Shown piece after piece: positions 33,685 through 45,812 of a DNA stretch of 64,000 nt. Numbering within the stretch: position 1 is the stretch's first letter; every line of letters begins with the position of its first letter. Both the position numbers and the translations under genes were made by a program. Origin of the DNA: Typhlomys cinereus (lineage: Eukaryota > Chordata > Mammalia > Rodentia > Platacanthomyidae). Location of the stretch: contig JALPQD010000089.1 in NCBI GenBank assembly GCA_023101885.1, positions 1,907,087 to 1,971,086 of the forward strand. Direction: 5' to 3'. The notes under the pieces were generated by a model. That model ran no database searches and was not told the origin of the DNA. It was given only the letters and a program-made list of their open reading frames with translations.

Positions 33685-35010
33685 TAAGACCATCCCTTTT
33701 CTTTTTTTTTAAACATTTTTTATTATTATTTCTGCTCATACAAACTTAATAGGTACACCGGTTCCCTCCCTCCCTCCTCCTTCCCCCAAACCCTCTGCTC
33801 CCCCTCCCCTCACCCCTGCCTCCCCTTCCCCCAGTGCTTCCCGCCCCAATTCTCAGAGAGTCCTTTACTGTGCATGCCTGACTCTCCTCTGGGCCCTCCT
33901 CTCTGATGACGTACAAGGACCTAGTGGCATTTCCCTGAACCCTTTCCCGTGTTGCCCTTAAGCATAGGAACACTGCTGTGGCTGCGAATCCCTTGCCTAC
34001 AAGGATCTTGGTGCCTTTAGCAGATGCTAGACTTTGTGAGGTCAATAGTGTGTTGGACATTGCACAGGGCATGCAAAGTCCAATTATGATTGCTTCAGCC
34101 CTAACTTGTGTGGAGTATCTTGCAAATCATTGCTCCTCCCATCCTTTTGTTCTTACACTCATACTGCCCCCTCTTCCACAAATGTCCCTGAGCTTCAGGA
34201 TGGGGAGAGATTAGTCTGGGCTAGTTCTAGGTGGTTGATATAGAGTCTCTGAAGTTCTGGATAGTGGTTTGTTGATTTTCTTTTGCAGTTTTGCTGCTTC
34301 TGCAATGCCCTTCACTCCATCCTGTTGGGCACTGTATGTCACTCCCTGGCCAGAGACAAAAAGCTGTTAAACTGGAGTCTTATTATAAGAGCACATTCAA
34401 GGGTAGATGTAATAAAAGTTGGAAACCTCAGTGAGGGAGGGGTCAATCACCCATTTGCAAAATAGTTACTTTTTATCTGCCAGACGATATGCCCTCCCCT
34501 TCTGGTGAGATCATACCTCCTTAGTTGTAAATGATCAGGAACGAATGTCTGTGAACTTAACCAGGTGTCACATTACTTACTTGCAGTCCTTGATGGAGGC
34601 CTATTTTCTCTACTGTAACATGGTCACTTCTCTCCTTGTTTCTGGTGTGGCCCTCCAACCCCATCCCTCCTGTTCATAATCCTTGCAATTACTGTAGGTA
34701 ATACATAGATTTATCTATGAGTGTCTCAAGGTGGGCTGGGTAGGTTTGGTACTAGGAACCACCTGTTAGGGAGTACATACGGCGCTTAATTTTCTGGATT
34801 TGGGATACTTCACTTAATATAACTGTTTCTAATGATATCGATTTCCTGGCAAATTCCAGTAATTCATCATTTTTGATGGCTGAGTAGTACTCCATTGTAT
34901 AGATGTACCACAATTTCCTATCTACTCGTCAACTGTTGGACATTTGGGTTGATTCCATGACTTTGCTATTGTAAACAGTGCTGCTGTGAACATAAGACCA
35001 TCCCTTTTCT
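33685..35010 (-). mobile_element. 5'-truncated L1 with 18-bp TSD
   Basis: Perfect 18-bp repeats taagaccatcccttttct lie at 33685-33702 and 34993-35010. Between them is a minus-strand L1. The poly(A) appears as T-rich text at 33703, then comes the G-rich 3' UTR (C-rich on +). The ORF2 C-terminal region is at 34800-34990 (gagtagtactccattgtata). The copy is about 1.29 kb, so some 80% of a full L1 is missing at the 5' end. Confidence 0.93.
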
Positions 35011-36283
35011 GTCTTTTCAAATTTCACACTACTTGAAATAGTGGTGGTTGGAATCTGGACTCCAGTAGAGCTGCTGGAATTGTGTAAGAGTCTATGTTTC
35101 TTATGTTTATGTGATGGTGTTCATAACTCCTAAAATTTTGGAAAATGCTTTAGTGACAGGGATTTTGCAATTTCTCTAACCGGTGCCACTATGGGAAAAT
35201 AAAAACTCTGTTTGCTACAACGGAGGCATCTTCACTGAGACTGGAATGCAACACCAGGGAGCAAAACCGAGCAAGTTCAACTCAAACTGTTTTGAGCCAT
35301 AAGTTCCTACACACGTTTTAATTCCTGTAGCTAAGTAGCCATCAGAAGCATCAAGGAGAGAGTGATTTGAAAGGCAAAGAATATCCTGGTAAATACATGC
35401 ACATACATACTAGTATGCAAAAGAAAACCTACAGAGGGAAAACTGAAAAGATGTTAGCCTAGCAAAGTGATGGTGTGACAGTTATGAAAAAGGTGATAGA
35501 GCTCTAGCATGGGGTAGAAATGAAGAAATATCCCCTATTCAGAGAAGAGTAAATACTGTATGCCCCTCACTTTACAAGAGTTGCTTAAGCTTAATGGAAA
35601 CAAAATTACACCTTTTATGTGTGTTTCTTTTTTTCTTGATTTGTTTTCAGTAATTTAATAAGAGGAAATAATGAAGGAATGGGAGGTCTGTAAGAATCAT
35701 TTAAAATATTATTTTTGCAATAATTGTCTATTTATCAGATGTGTGGATTAAGGAAGAAAAATCTAACCTATTCCTCAGGTTTTTGTCTTGGTAGATGGGT
35801 TGAATCATCATGGCATTCATTTTCAGAGACAAAGTGTGTTTAAAGAAGGTGATGAGTCAGCTTTGAATTTGCAATCAGACTGTCTGAGGAATGCCTAAGA
35901 GAAGAGATCTGGAGCCCAAAATAGATATGGATTAGTAAAATTGATTTGGACACGAACACAGGCAAGTAATATTGTAGGTAGTGTGTATGATGCAACTGAA
36001 TAAGAAAGCCTGTGGGAGAAGGACTGCAGTCTGGTGACTCCCAAATTTAAGAGGAAAGTATCTTAGACAAAGACTTGAAACAGCATCCATGGAGATAGAG
36101 AATCATCTAAGAAGTATTTTGAATTTGAAAGTGAGAGAGAAGCAAAGAGTAGTCCACAAAGCATTACACTCAGGAAAGTCTATGGATAAAGGTGATGTCT
36201 ACTGAAACTTAAGCTCTCCAAGGCATTTTGCTGGTGTCACTCTTTCCCAACCACAGTAGCGTTCTCAGCAATTTTATCTCTAG
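35011..36283. other. Unique sequence
   Basis: No repeat or gene recognised. Confidence 0.4.
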
Positions 36284-36398
36284 GAATTTATCATGAAAAC
36301 AGATTTCAACAAGTGGAGAACTGTAACTGCAGAAAGGTTCTCTGAATACTTGCCTGTACCCTTCGCAGCGAACGGAAGGCTGATACGGAACAGTTTAG
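36284..36398 (+). other. Candidate exon, possibly a 30-nt microexon at 36369-36398
   Basis: The donor is AG|GTGAGT at 36397-36404, matching the consensus. Two acceptors could pair with it. The first, ttttatctctag before 36284, gives a 115-nt exon that is open in one frame for 38 codons (begins EFIMKTDFNKW, ends AANGRLIRNSL). The second, ttgcctgtacccttcgcag before 36369, gives exactly 30 nt, open in two phases (ERKADTEQF or NGRLIRNSL). A branch-like ctgaata lies about 25 nt upstream of the second acceptor. Three CpGs survive in the 30 nt. I do not recognise the peptide. The opposite strand also has a 91-codon frame, but it lacks an ATG start. It may be a chance cluster. Confidence 0.2.
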
Positions 36399-36810
36399 GT
36401 GAGTCGTAGTTAGCTGTGCAATATGGTTGCGTCTGCTCACTAGCTCTGAGATCAATATACTCCCTTGAGCCCCTGAAGATGTGCATGAGAACAGAACTGA
36501 ACAGAAATGTAGCAACAGACAGCAAAAAGATCTGGGTTCCTGACTTCAATATCAAGACCTGCTACTTCCTATTGCAGGGTATTGAAATAATTTGGCATGT
36601 TCTAGTTACCTTGACCATCTAAAATAAAGCTGCCCTGTTCTATCAAAGATCTTTGCTGTAGACACCACTCCATTTGGCTCAACATTTTCTAAACCTTTTT
36701 ACTTTAAAGGAAAGTTTCAGTTCCGTAATTAAAATGTCTAATATTTCAATAATAGTTTGAATCAAAGCTCTCAGTTTCAGGCCAGACTTTCCACATCTCC
36801 AGTAGCTACA
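36399..36810. other. Unique sequence
   Basis: Downstream flank of the exon candidate; nothing recognised. Confidence 0.4.
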
Positions 36811-36849
36811 AATTAATGAAGGAGAAAGACAGAGACAGAGAGAGACAGA

Positions 36850-36893
<44 letters not shown>
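36811..36893. repeat. (GA)n microsatellite with GACA interruptions
   Basis: agagacagagagagagagag-type text, with the longest pure GA run at about 36862-36891. Confidence 0.95.
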
Positions 36894-36894
<1 letters not shown>

Positions 36895-38762
36895 TTGTGA
36901 ATCATGAAGTCATTAGTGAGCTCCACACAGGTACTTTCTGTAGAAAAAGGAATGTGAACTCATTTCAGTGGAAGGGTAAAGGAATGAGAGGTGACGTTAG
37001 GAAAAAGAAAGTAATCAGACTTTCAGAGCCATTACACAAGTAAAATTAAAATGGAGAAAAGAAGTAGTTATCTAAATGAGATTACCAAGGAAGTGATGAA
37101 AAATTGGTGAGATTTCTCAGCTTGCTAAATACATTAATCTTGAAATAGGGACCTTAAGATGCACACACTTGGAGCTTCCATCTTGGAAAACACAGTTGAA
37201 AGTAAAACACAGTTGATAGGCGAGTGTGAAAGGTTCTTGCTTGATACTTTCTGTTTACTCTCCATGATTTCCTAAGCACATGGCTGCAATAGTTTCTGAC
37301 AGAAAATGAGGAAGAGCAGCTTCCTACAACCACGCGTACTGTTATGAGTTTGGGGAATTTTTCTGTACAATAGGGATGGATTTGAGATTTTTTTTTTCTT
37401 GAAAGCCTCAGAAACAGGGTAGCAGGCCTGGAGCATAGCTTCAGGGTCATGCTCTAGGCAGTCTCATAGGAACCCCAACACCAAAACAGAGAAAAGTCAA
37501 GATTTGCTGTATTGCTGCAGGCCAGTTCTAACAGGAAGCTGACCTATCAAAGAAAGAGTTACTCATAATGGATTTTGCATTCCTCTTGAAACTGTAGCAC
37601 CTTTATTTTGCTGTTTAAAAAATAATACAGAGCAATGACTAGCCCAACAAATTAGATGCTGTGAGTGGCTTTATGCATTAGGTACCTCATTCATCAACTG
37701 AATCCAAACACTTGAGTTTTCTTTTATGCAAGAAATTCTAACCACTCTATTCATCCTAGTGCCTTTCCAATTTATTTCTAATGCCTGCCTCCTAGAGATT
37801 TATTCTACAGGATGTTGGATAGTCTCATTATCAAGAATTAATATTTTCTGTCAAGTATCACAATTCATCTTGATAGTCCATTATTCTCCCCCCTCCCTTT
37901 TTTTTTTAATGAACGTTCATTCATGTTAGCACTCTGTAAAGGAACCATTACTAGGGAATTAAGAAAAATTTCCTTTCATCAAAGTGAGCCCTTTATGGTC
38001 AAACTCAAGAGCACAGAGCTCTGTGGAATTTTGGAGTACTTAGCAGTACTCAAAATAGAGGATAATAAAAATAAAATGTTTATGAAAAATGGTCCAGTGC
38101 AAGGTAACAGAGGTTGATTATTTTGAAGCCTCAGCACACAAAATTCTCAACACTGGAGAAGATATAAAAGAAACTTCTATATGTATTTGGTATTAACATT
38201 GGTCACCTTAGAAAAAAATAATAAGATATAGGAAATGTGATTACGTAGAGGTATGGAGTGCTTGAAAAAAAGTGAAACTACAGAAAAGGGGAGCTGAGAA
38301 GTCCTGCCTTTAATTTGAATTCTTCATATAAGTTTTCCCCTTGGTCCTCTGTGTGACATTGTGAAGCATTGGTAATTAGTAGTTCTGAATACATGGTATT
38401 CACAGCCTAGAAAATGTGTACCCCCAGCACTACCAACAGACAGACAGTCCTCTGGTAAGCAAATGAAAGATCAATCTGTTTCTTCCTCTGTGAAGAGAAA
38501 AGGATAAAAAAGCAGTTGCCCAAAGTTCCCTGCAGTTATAGCATGTATATAATTCTAAACAGGTCCCTTTCCTTGCAGAGCTTAGAATATTAAGGGTCAG
38601 TTAGTGTAATGTAAGTATAGGACACATCAGATTTGACATTAGTGAGAGCTCGTTCACAGTCTGGTGGTTGTTGGTAATATAGAAGCTGTGTTGCAGTGAG
38701 TCAGATACCGCTCACATTTTCTTCTTAGGGGAAAGAGGCCCCATACACAACTTCTGGAGTTG
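36894..38762. other. Unique sequence
   Basis: No gene or repeat recognised. The 98-codon minus frame at 37154-37450 shows no family signature. Confidence 0.4.
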
Positions 38763-38827
38763 CATATTAACTTATAAACTGATGATTATTTGTAGACATT
38801 ATAAATGCATGTAATATTTACAAATTT
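38763..38827. repeat. 65-bp direct duplication, copy 1
   Basis: It is identical to 39778-39842 except for two substitutions. The flanks are unrelated. Confidence 0.95.
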
Positions 38828-39639
38828 ACAAACGTAGATGAAATGAAGTAATGAATGTGAAGTGTTAAGCACTCTATAACATCACAGAGGCTCAATAAAA
38901 AGGGTATATTATTAATATGAATAAGTAGATATAGATCTAAAATGCCAAGTTGCACGTGTTAAGCATGGAAGTTAATTCAATGCACAGTCACATACAATTT
39001 CATTAACAAAATGTCAGTGAGTCTTGTGGGGTCCCCTTGTCCTTAATGCACTCTAGTCTTTTGTGACACAGTCATTGTACTGAATGGATACTGTAGACAC
39101 TGTTTATATGTGTAACAGACTGTGAATTCTGCTGTGCAAATCATCTAAGAACATTAACTGATTCCACAGTAGATCCTAGTGGAAAGAATGATCTACCAGC
39201 TTCTTGATAGCCTATAGGTGATTCATAACAACTTTTTAAATGAAAGAATGCAAAAATGGGCAACTTGGATTAATAAATTTAGTTCTAAAGTTTGGATCTT
39301 TCTTTACATATGATAAAGTTTTGACCACCAGTTTTAATTTTGAAAATATTTGTATCTCACTGATCTATCTCTAATGCATGGATAAAAATAATTGTAGTCT
39401 GGTATTCCCTGGAACCTGATTAGTGATTGTCTTTCTTGCCATTTATTCCACCAAAGAAATTATAACCAATAAACTTTATCACCTACTGAATCAAGAATAT
39501 TAATTGGACTGTGTTTGTAACCATCGATTTAGATTTACTAATGTTTATGTGTCCTAAGGGCAATTCTGAAACAGCATTCTCTTACACTATTTTATTCAAT
39601 TAAAAATTTTCCTCAGCCTTTTAGGTATAGTTAAGATGT

Positions 39640-39760
39640 GCCTTTGATGTGAAGTCTTTTTGCCTGTCAGTCATGCACAGTTAATTCCTCCTTTTTGTCC
39701 CTTTGTAGCTCTTTTATTAATTCACTAATACCTATAGCACTTGTCAAATATATCACATAT
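39640..39760 (+). mobile_element. L2 LINE fragment
   Basis: tcctttttgtccctttgtag, then cctatagcacttgtcaaata resembles the L2 3' region. Confidence 0.4.
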
Positions 39761-39777
39761 GTGTCATATAAATATTC

Positions 39778-39842
39778 CATATTAACTTATAAACTGATGA
39801 TGATTTGTATACATTATAAATGCATGTAATATTTACAAATTT
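39778..39842. repeat. 65-bp direct duplication, copy 2
   Basis: Pair of 38763-38827, 1015 bp downstream. Confidence 0.95.
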
Positions 39843-40440
39843 GTAACATAACTGTTTAATGTTGATTTGGTTTGTTCCCAAGATACTTGCAAATACAAGT
39901 TATATACAATCATATATGATATGAATCTTTCAATAACAGTAAATTGCCCAAGTTATTATTTGCACTGCTATTGTATGAAGAAAGTATTTTTCTTTTGAAG
40001 ACATAATACAGCGCTTCTATTTGCACATATGATTTGATGTTTTCAATTAAATCATGTCTCCAGTAAAAACAGTCTCTTTTCTGAAATGTAAAGTCGTATA
40101 TTTTGATGTTATTTTGCTACTTTTTAAGTCCATTTTTCTTCCAGGCCATTGGTTTCCAGAATAGAAGTTTATACATTAATGAAGCATCAAGCTCTGGTTG
40201 TTTCTCTCAGACTTGATGCATCCAAGGGTTTCATGCTGTGCCTGTCTTCTGAGTGACAAGAGGTCTACTGGAGTTATTCTGGCCCCCTGCCTGGCCTGAC
40301 AAAGATATCCAGTAAACACTAAAGAATTAAGGTCCAAAGATGTTGTGAAGAATGCAGCTTTCTACTGCTTACCCACAGACACTTTCTTAATTGCTGGAAA
40401 CTAAAAACACTGACATCCATTATTTGTGTCTGAGTCAATT

Positions 40441-40535
40441 GCTTTTGAAAAGTTCTTCTTCATTTTCAGCCTTGGAGGTGGTCAAATCCTGTAGCGTCTA
40501 TAATCTATATGAAGTCATTAACATTTACAGAACTT
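40441..40535. repeat. About 90-bp direct duplication, copy 1
   Basis: It shares gcttttgaaaa, ggtggtcaaatcctgtagcg and taatctatatgaagtcatta with 41189-41275, where they occur in the same order. Confidence 0.9.
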
Positions 40536-41188
40536 GTTTTTTAGGGAGCAAGGATTGTTTTCTTCACAAACTATGTATTCTTTACCTGAAGGTGTATAGT
40601 TTGTAAACCACTGAAAGCCAATGAATGCTTTTAACCATAGCCCCCTGATCTCCCTCTGATTTTAATGACAGTGAGTTTGTAATAGTCATAAATTAAGCTG
40701 ATAATATGAGAAGAAAGAATGACCTTTCATTAAATGTCTGCTAAATATATGTAAATATTTTACATGCCACAGCATAACACTATGTTTATCATATATGCAT
40801 ACACTAAAGTTTGATGATTTCAACTAAATCAAATTCTCAATGTAGGCTTTGATCTCTTTAAAAAACTAGACACAATCCAAAAATGTAAAAAACAAAAGCT
40901 TTATGTATTTCTCAGAAGCTATGTGGAATATGTCTTGTATCTTTACCTTTGTGGGAAAAAAAGATGGAAGACTGTTGAATTTGTTTTCACTGGGTTAGTC
41001 CAAATGTTGAAAGCCAGATTTCTTAAGCAATAAGTAAACTAATTGCTAAACTTGTGGTACTTACCATCTGATGCAAAGCTTCATGATGGACTATCCAAGA
41101 GACCAATCTTATAACTTGTCCTATCAAAGATGGGGTCCCTTTCTAAGCCCCCAGAGGAAGTGAGGTACTACATGCCTCTTAGAGTATT
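40536..41188. other. Unique sequence between duplicated segments
   Basis: A minus-strand exon-like segment at 41065-41142 (26 open codons between cttag and gtaagt) is noted among rejected items. Confidence 0.4.
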
Positions 41189-41275
41189 GCTTTTGAAAAA
41201 TCCTTTATTTTGGAAGTGGTCAAACCCTGTAGCGTCTGTAATCTATATGAAGTCATTAGCATTTATTGAATATAG
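41189..41275. repeat. About 90-bp direct duplication, copy 2
   Basis: Pair of 40441-40535, about 740 bp downstream, with about 10 bp deleted in the left part and several substitutions. Confidence 0.9.
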
Positions 41276-41344
41276 ACAGAAATAACTAAGTCATCATTTA
41301 AAGGCTCTCAGGTATTAGGTATGTAAATGTTCTAATACTTGTTT

Positions 41345-41440
41345 TATGACTATCATAAAGTCTCTAAAGTTCAGAAGTTTGCCAATTGTTCAGAGCTGAT
41401 AGCTAGAAGAGCAAGGATGGAAACCCCGCCTCTTCATGCC
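41345..41440 (-). mobile_element. MIR SINE fragment
   Basis: Weak antisense MIR: tgttcagagctgatagctag followed by gcaaggatggaaaccc. Confidence 0.35.
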
Positions 41441-43074
41441 TTCAGAGCTACTTCTTTCCTTGTTACTCACCACTTCATCTTTAATCCTGTTTAGAACATT
41501 GATGTGCCTGGGGAGGTCATAGTTTTGAAGCTCCTGGGTAAGCTTTCCATGCAAGGATATTAGCTTCCTAATGTAACTCTGCAGGAATGCAACTAATCCA
41601 GAAGATCCCACAGTGCGCTTTTCCTACATTAAAATCTGTATGTTTCCTGAGCAGTGTAGGCTCTAAAGTCAAAAGAGGTTCAGTGTTCTGAAACAAAGGA
41701 TCAAGGAAGGCTGTGTCTTAGCGATCTACATCTTCTGCCCTACCCACATGACCCCATCATTTTGTTCCTACAAGTTCTTCTTTACTTCATTTCTGTAAGA
41801 CATCCTGCATGTGTTTGGAATTTTTCATTCTGCCATTTTGAGCCAGTTTTCTCTAATAGAAAATGTTCAAGATCCTGTTCATCAGGGGACTGTTCATGCA
41901 GATGTGAGGTTCGTATTCTTCTGATTGGAGTTGAATGTCACTCTGTTTCCCTCTCTCTGTCTGTCTCTCTTTCTCCTTTACTCTCTCCCTTCCTACTTCT
42001 CATGCTCTCTTTCTTTCTCTCTTTCAGCTTCATTTCAAAACTGGCCTGCCTGGATTGAGGACTCTCTCTAACTAGTCTATTTCCCACTAGGACCCCAGAA
42101 AACTAGTGCAGGCGTTGTCACTGTGTACTCAACGATGCACAGAAAATCCATCTTTAAATGTGTTAATGGGTGTCCCTGTTACCATGAAATGGGAATCAAT
42201 GCAGGGAGTGGAATTAAGTGTAGAATGCAGAGTATTTTACTCTTAACCATCATTTAAACTGTCTTCCTGGAGAGAGAAAAATACTACAGTACTAAAATAC
42301 TCCTCTGTTCATACAGGTCATTTCCTTGATTCTTTCAAAAGATGTAAATCAGTCAGTGGGTGTTCCAAGGCCATTGCCATAGAATTCTTTATCATTTCTC
42401 TATGTAATTATGAGGTTGTAAATGGTGAGTGTTTGGCACAGCTATTTGCAGCTATTTTTGAAAAAGAAAGGAAGCGGCAGGTGGTCTCTCCATTTCAGGT
42501 GTTCCCACCAGCAGGTAAAGCTGTCCACATAGACTGGGGAGACAGTGAGGCTTATTCTGGAGCATGGGTGGCAACAGCAGGCAGGCAGCTTGTTCTGCTT
42601 TCTTGCTGGTAGACATCATCAATTCTGTGATTCTCCCGTCTTTCTCCTTAAGCATAATCATGAGAAAGATGGGTACTCTGTTGTTACTTTTGTATGCCCA
42701 GCACTTACCACACTCTCTGCAGTGTATTAAGTATTTAATATGATTGTCTTATATATTGTCATAAGTTAACTAATCTCTTTGTATTGTTCTTTTCATATCG
42801 AAATGCATTTATCTTCATCTAGTTTATAGTCGATATAAATTTATATAGTTTCCACTTAGGTAAGAAAAACATTACATATAAAAGTCTCCAAGAATTGGGT
42901 TTAGTTTTCTGTAAGAATTATTATTTAGGTTTTGGACCATTACACTATTAATTACTTGGCAGTTATGACTATTATAACTTTGAAAGTGCTTAAAAGAAAT
43001 TTGATTGTAGTTTAGTGTTAAGATTCAAATGGTCAAGTTTTCCCAAAAATATCCCCAGGGGAAATCAGTTTTTC
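41441..43074. other. Unique sequence
   Basis: A CT-rich tract lies at 41945-42025. No gene is recognised. Confidence 0.4.
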
Positions 43075-43076
43075 TA

Positions 43077-43133
<57 letters not shown>

Positions 43134-43141
43134 ACACACAC
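43075..43141. repeat. (CA)n microsatellite
   Basis: About 66 bp of CA with two TA interruptions, followed by a short (TTTA)n run. It is not attached to a SINE of the young family. Confidence 0.97.
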
Positions 43142-43787
43142 CTTATTTATTTATTTTTACTTTATTTTTTCACAAAAATGCCATTACTGAAATGACAGAA
43201 ACTGCAATTCAAATTCAGGGACTTGGATTCCACCTCCTCCCCCAACCCTTAACCTCCACACTGCTGTGGTCTGACATGCATTCATGTGACTTTAGGATCT
43301 TGGTAAGCTCTCCCACTTCAGCTTGCTGTTATTTTGGTTTCCTCTAGATACTTCCTTACAGAAGTAAAATTTCAGAATTAAAAAAAAATCATCAAGTTAT
43401 TTTCAAGAAAAGCAATAAAAGGAGTCCAGGAGACTATCAGGTTGGGGAGGAGGGATCTGACCACAGACAGGAAGTACAGTGAGCATCTGGGACAGGAGAA
43501 CTACTGAGTCCAGGAGAAACAAAGTTTATGCACCCAGAAAAAGCAAACAGAAGACTCTGGGGTGGCACATTGGCATCAGATGTAATTCTTTCTGCTAACT
43601 TGAGAGAAGCTAAAAAGTATTTGAATTCAGGCATGCAAGGATAGCTCTGAATAGCGCACAGACTTTGGTTCTTCAGTCCTAGAATATTGGTCTTTTGACT
43701 CAGTAATCATTCATATGATCTCATAAAAGCCCTATATGTAGTCAAATGTTTCTCCACACCATTTGTAACTCTTCAAGTCAGGCCAAT
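43142..43787. other. Unique sequence
   Basis: No gene or repeat recognised. Confidence 0.4.
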
Positions 43788-44209
43788 TGTAGCAGTCCAC
43801 CTGAATGGTTGCTGATAAATGACCATCAAACAGCTTAAGGGAACAAGGGGTTTATTTCCTTATGATAGTCCGGTTACAGTTCTCAGTCCAGCTTGACGGG
43901 AAAGGACGCACCAACACCGGGTCAAAGGAACTGACCACACCATCACTGCATAACGACTGAGAGATAGACAATCCTTACTTGCCAGATCAGCATGTCTGGC
44001 CAAGTGAACAGAAGGATGCCAACTCTTTCAACCAGTTTCTGTGATTTATCCAAGACCTAACCCCACCCACTATGGGCGGGGTCTTCCCCATCAACTAGAC
44101 AATCTCATTCAGTTTTGCTCTGGGCTTAACTCAACCATCAACTCTCTACAACTGTGCCCAGAGCTCAAACCCTCAACAGTCAAGTTGATACCTGTGCTTA
44201 ACTATGGCA
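43788..44209 (-). mobile_element. MaLR-like solo LTR with imperfect 5-bp TSD
   Basis: 422 bp, beginning TGTAGCAGTCCACCTG and ending AACTATGGCA. It is flanked by ccaat (43783-43787) and ccagt (44210-44214). Internal text is closely related to 45404-45812. Confidence 0.75.
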
Positions 44210-45249
44210 CCAGTCTTTATAATAAATATGAAATTGTCAATGTTAAAAACTAACAACAGTGGTTATTTGCTGGGATCTTATAGAAGGGAAATGACTCCTT
44301 AGTTTTCCAAAGAAAAAAATCAAAACGTCACCTTTTTTCAGAAGACAAATATCTGAATTTAGATATTTAGAATACAGGAAAATATGTTTAATCCAAAAAC
44401 TCAATGAAACAATAATTGAGACCAGTGAAACAATTTAAAAATGCTGCTCTTGCTAAGATTATAATAGAGTAAAATATCAAAAATAAATATTTTACCAAAT
44501 AGTGGAGTTTAAACCTTAGCTGCGACAAAGAACTTCATAAACTTACCCACCAAAGAACTTCATAAAACTCAACAGAACTCTGGCTCACTTACCAACACAG
44601 ACACCTAAAAGGAAGTCCTCTGATACAAGTGAAAGAACAGGAGGAAAGGGCAGAGCAGGATGGATGAAGGGATCTGAGAGTGAGAGAAGGGTGTGGGGAT
44701 AGGGAAGGTAGGAGAAGAGGGAAGTGCAAGAGATCAGGTAAAGACATAAACCCAGTTTTTTTTGCTAAATAAGTAATAAAAAAGAGAAGAAACTAAAGTA
44801 AATAAAAAAGAAGTCAAGCATAAATAGTTTACTAAGTCAGAGAGAAGTAAAGACCTAAAGCTGACAGTCTTTACTTAAACACGAACTAATATCCTAATGA
44901 AGGGGCTTTGTATTGGGTAATCCTAATGTAGAAATGGAAGATAGTAACATATCCTCAGTATTTAAGAATAAACATGCTGGTAATAAGATGGTAACAATAC
45001 CTAACCAAGTCAATGAAGGTGTCAGACATTATTAAAATTCCTTTTGCCCAGTTTCAATGACATATTGATGAAAAACCTCAGTTCCTACATTCACACTCAT
45101 ACACTCATGGCAGAATGAAAACTATTTCTAATGATGCTAAAAGTCTTATGTTGTTAGAAACTCTCTACAATGTTTTACCACTTTCAGCTAAATTTTATGA
45201 TGGGTATTAGGCAAAGGGGTTCATATTCCAAATCTATCATTTTTTTTCT
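44210..45249. other. Unique sequence
   Basis: A 25-bp tandem duplication starts at 44526 and 44551 (caaagaacttcataaa...). The purine-rich stretch 44630-44740, followed by A-rich text, may be a worn L1 3' end on the + strand. Confidence 0.35.
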
Positions 45250-45403
45250 TGGCTTTTGATCTTAACTTGATTACTTAGCTTAAGTTCATTGAGTCTGAGT
45301 TTCTTGTCTTGTAAAATTGGAGATAATGCTTGTTGTGTGGGGTGGTGATGGGGCATAAGTAGCATATGGGATAGTGTCTGGCACTTAATGGATACATGGC
45401 TAG
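45250..45403 (+). mobile_element. MIR SINE fragment
   Basis: MIR order: gagtctgagtttcttgtctt, gtaaaattggagataatgct, then gtgtctggcacttaatgg. Confidence 0.6.
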
Positions 45404-45812
45404 TGTAGCAGTCACTTGCATTGTTGATGAAAATCACCATCAAACAGCTTAAGGGAACAATGGCTTTAGTCTCTTACGATTGTCCAGTTATAGTTCTTAG
45501 TCCAGCTTGGCAGGAGGGCATGCACCATCAACAAAGGGCCAAGGGGACTGGCCATGCCATATCCATGTGACAGCTGAGAGCGGAATAATCCTTACTGTCT
45601 GGCAAAGTATACAGAAGGATGCTAACTTCATCAGCCAGCTCTCTGTGTTTTACTCAGTGTCTATTTCCACCCACCATGAGTTGGCCCTTTCTCACTAGCC
45701 AGACCATCTCCTGTAAGTTCACTCTGGGCTTAACTCAACTACTAATTGTCTACAAATGTGCCAGAGCTCCAACCCTCAACCATCAAGTTGACACCTGTTC
45801 CTAACTATGACA
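45404..45812 (-). mobile_element. MaLR-like solo LTR with imperfect 5-bp TSD
   Basis: 409 bp, beginning TGTAGCAGTCACTTGC and ending AACTATGACA. It is flanked by gctag (45399-45403) and gcaag (45813-45817). It is inserted at the end of the MIR at 45250-45403. Confidence 0.78.

Noticed and set aside
36280..36555. 91-codon minus-strand frame with a hydrophobic N-terminus
   Set aside because: It begins at a TTG, has no upstream ATG and no clear splice support on the minus strand. The + strand has the better splice signals in the same place.
41065..41142. Minus-strand exon-like segment, 26 open codons between cttag and gtaagt
   Set aside because: The acceptor has a weak pyrimidine tract broken by five G. 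The peptide is unknown, and the strand disagrees with the exon candidate at 36.3 kb.
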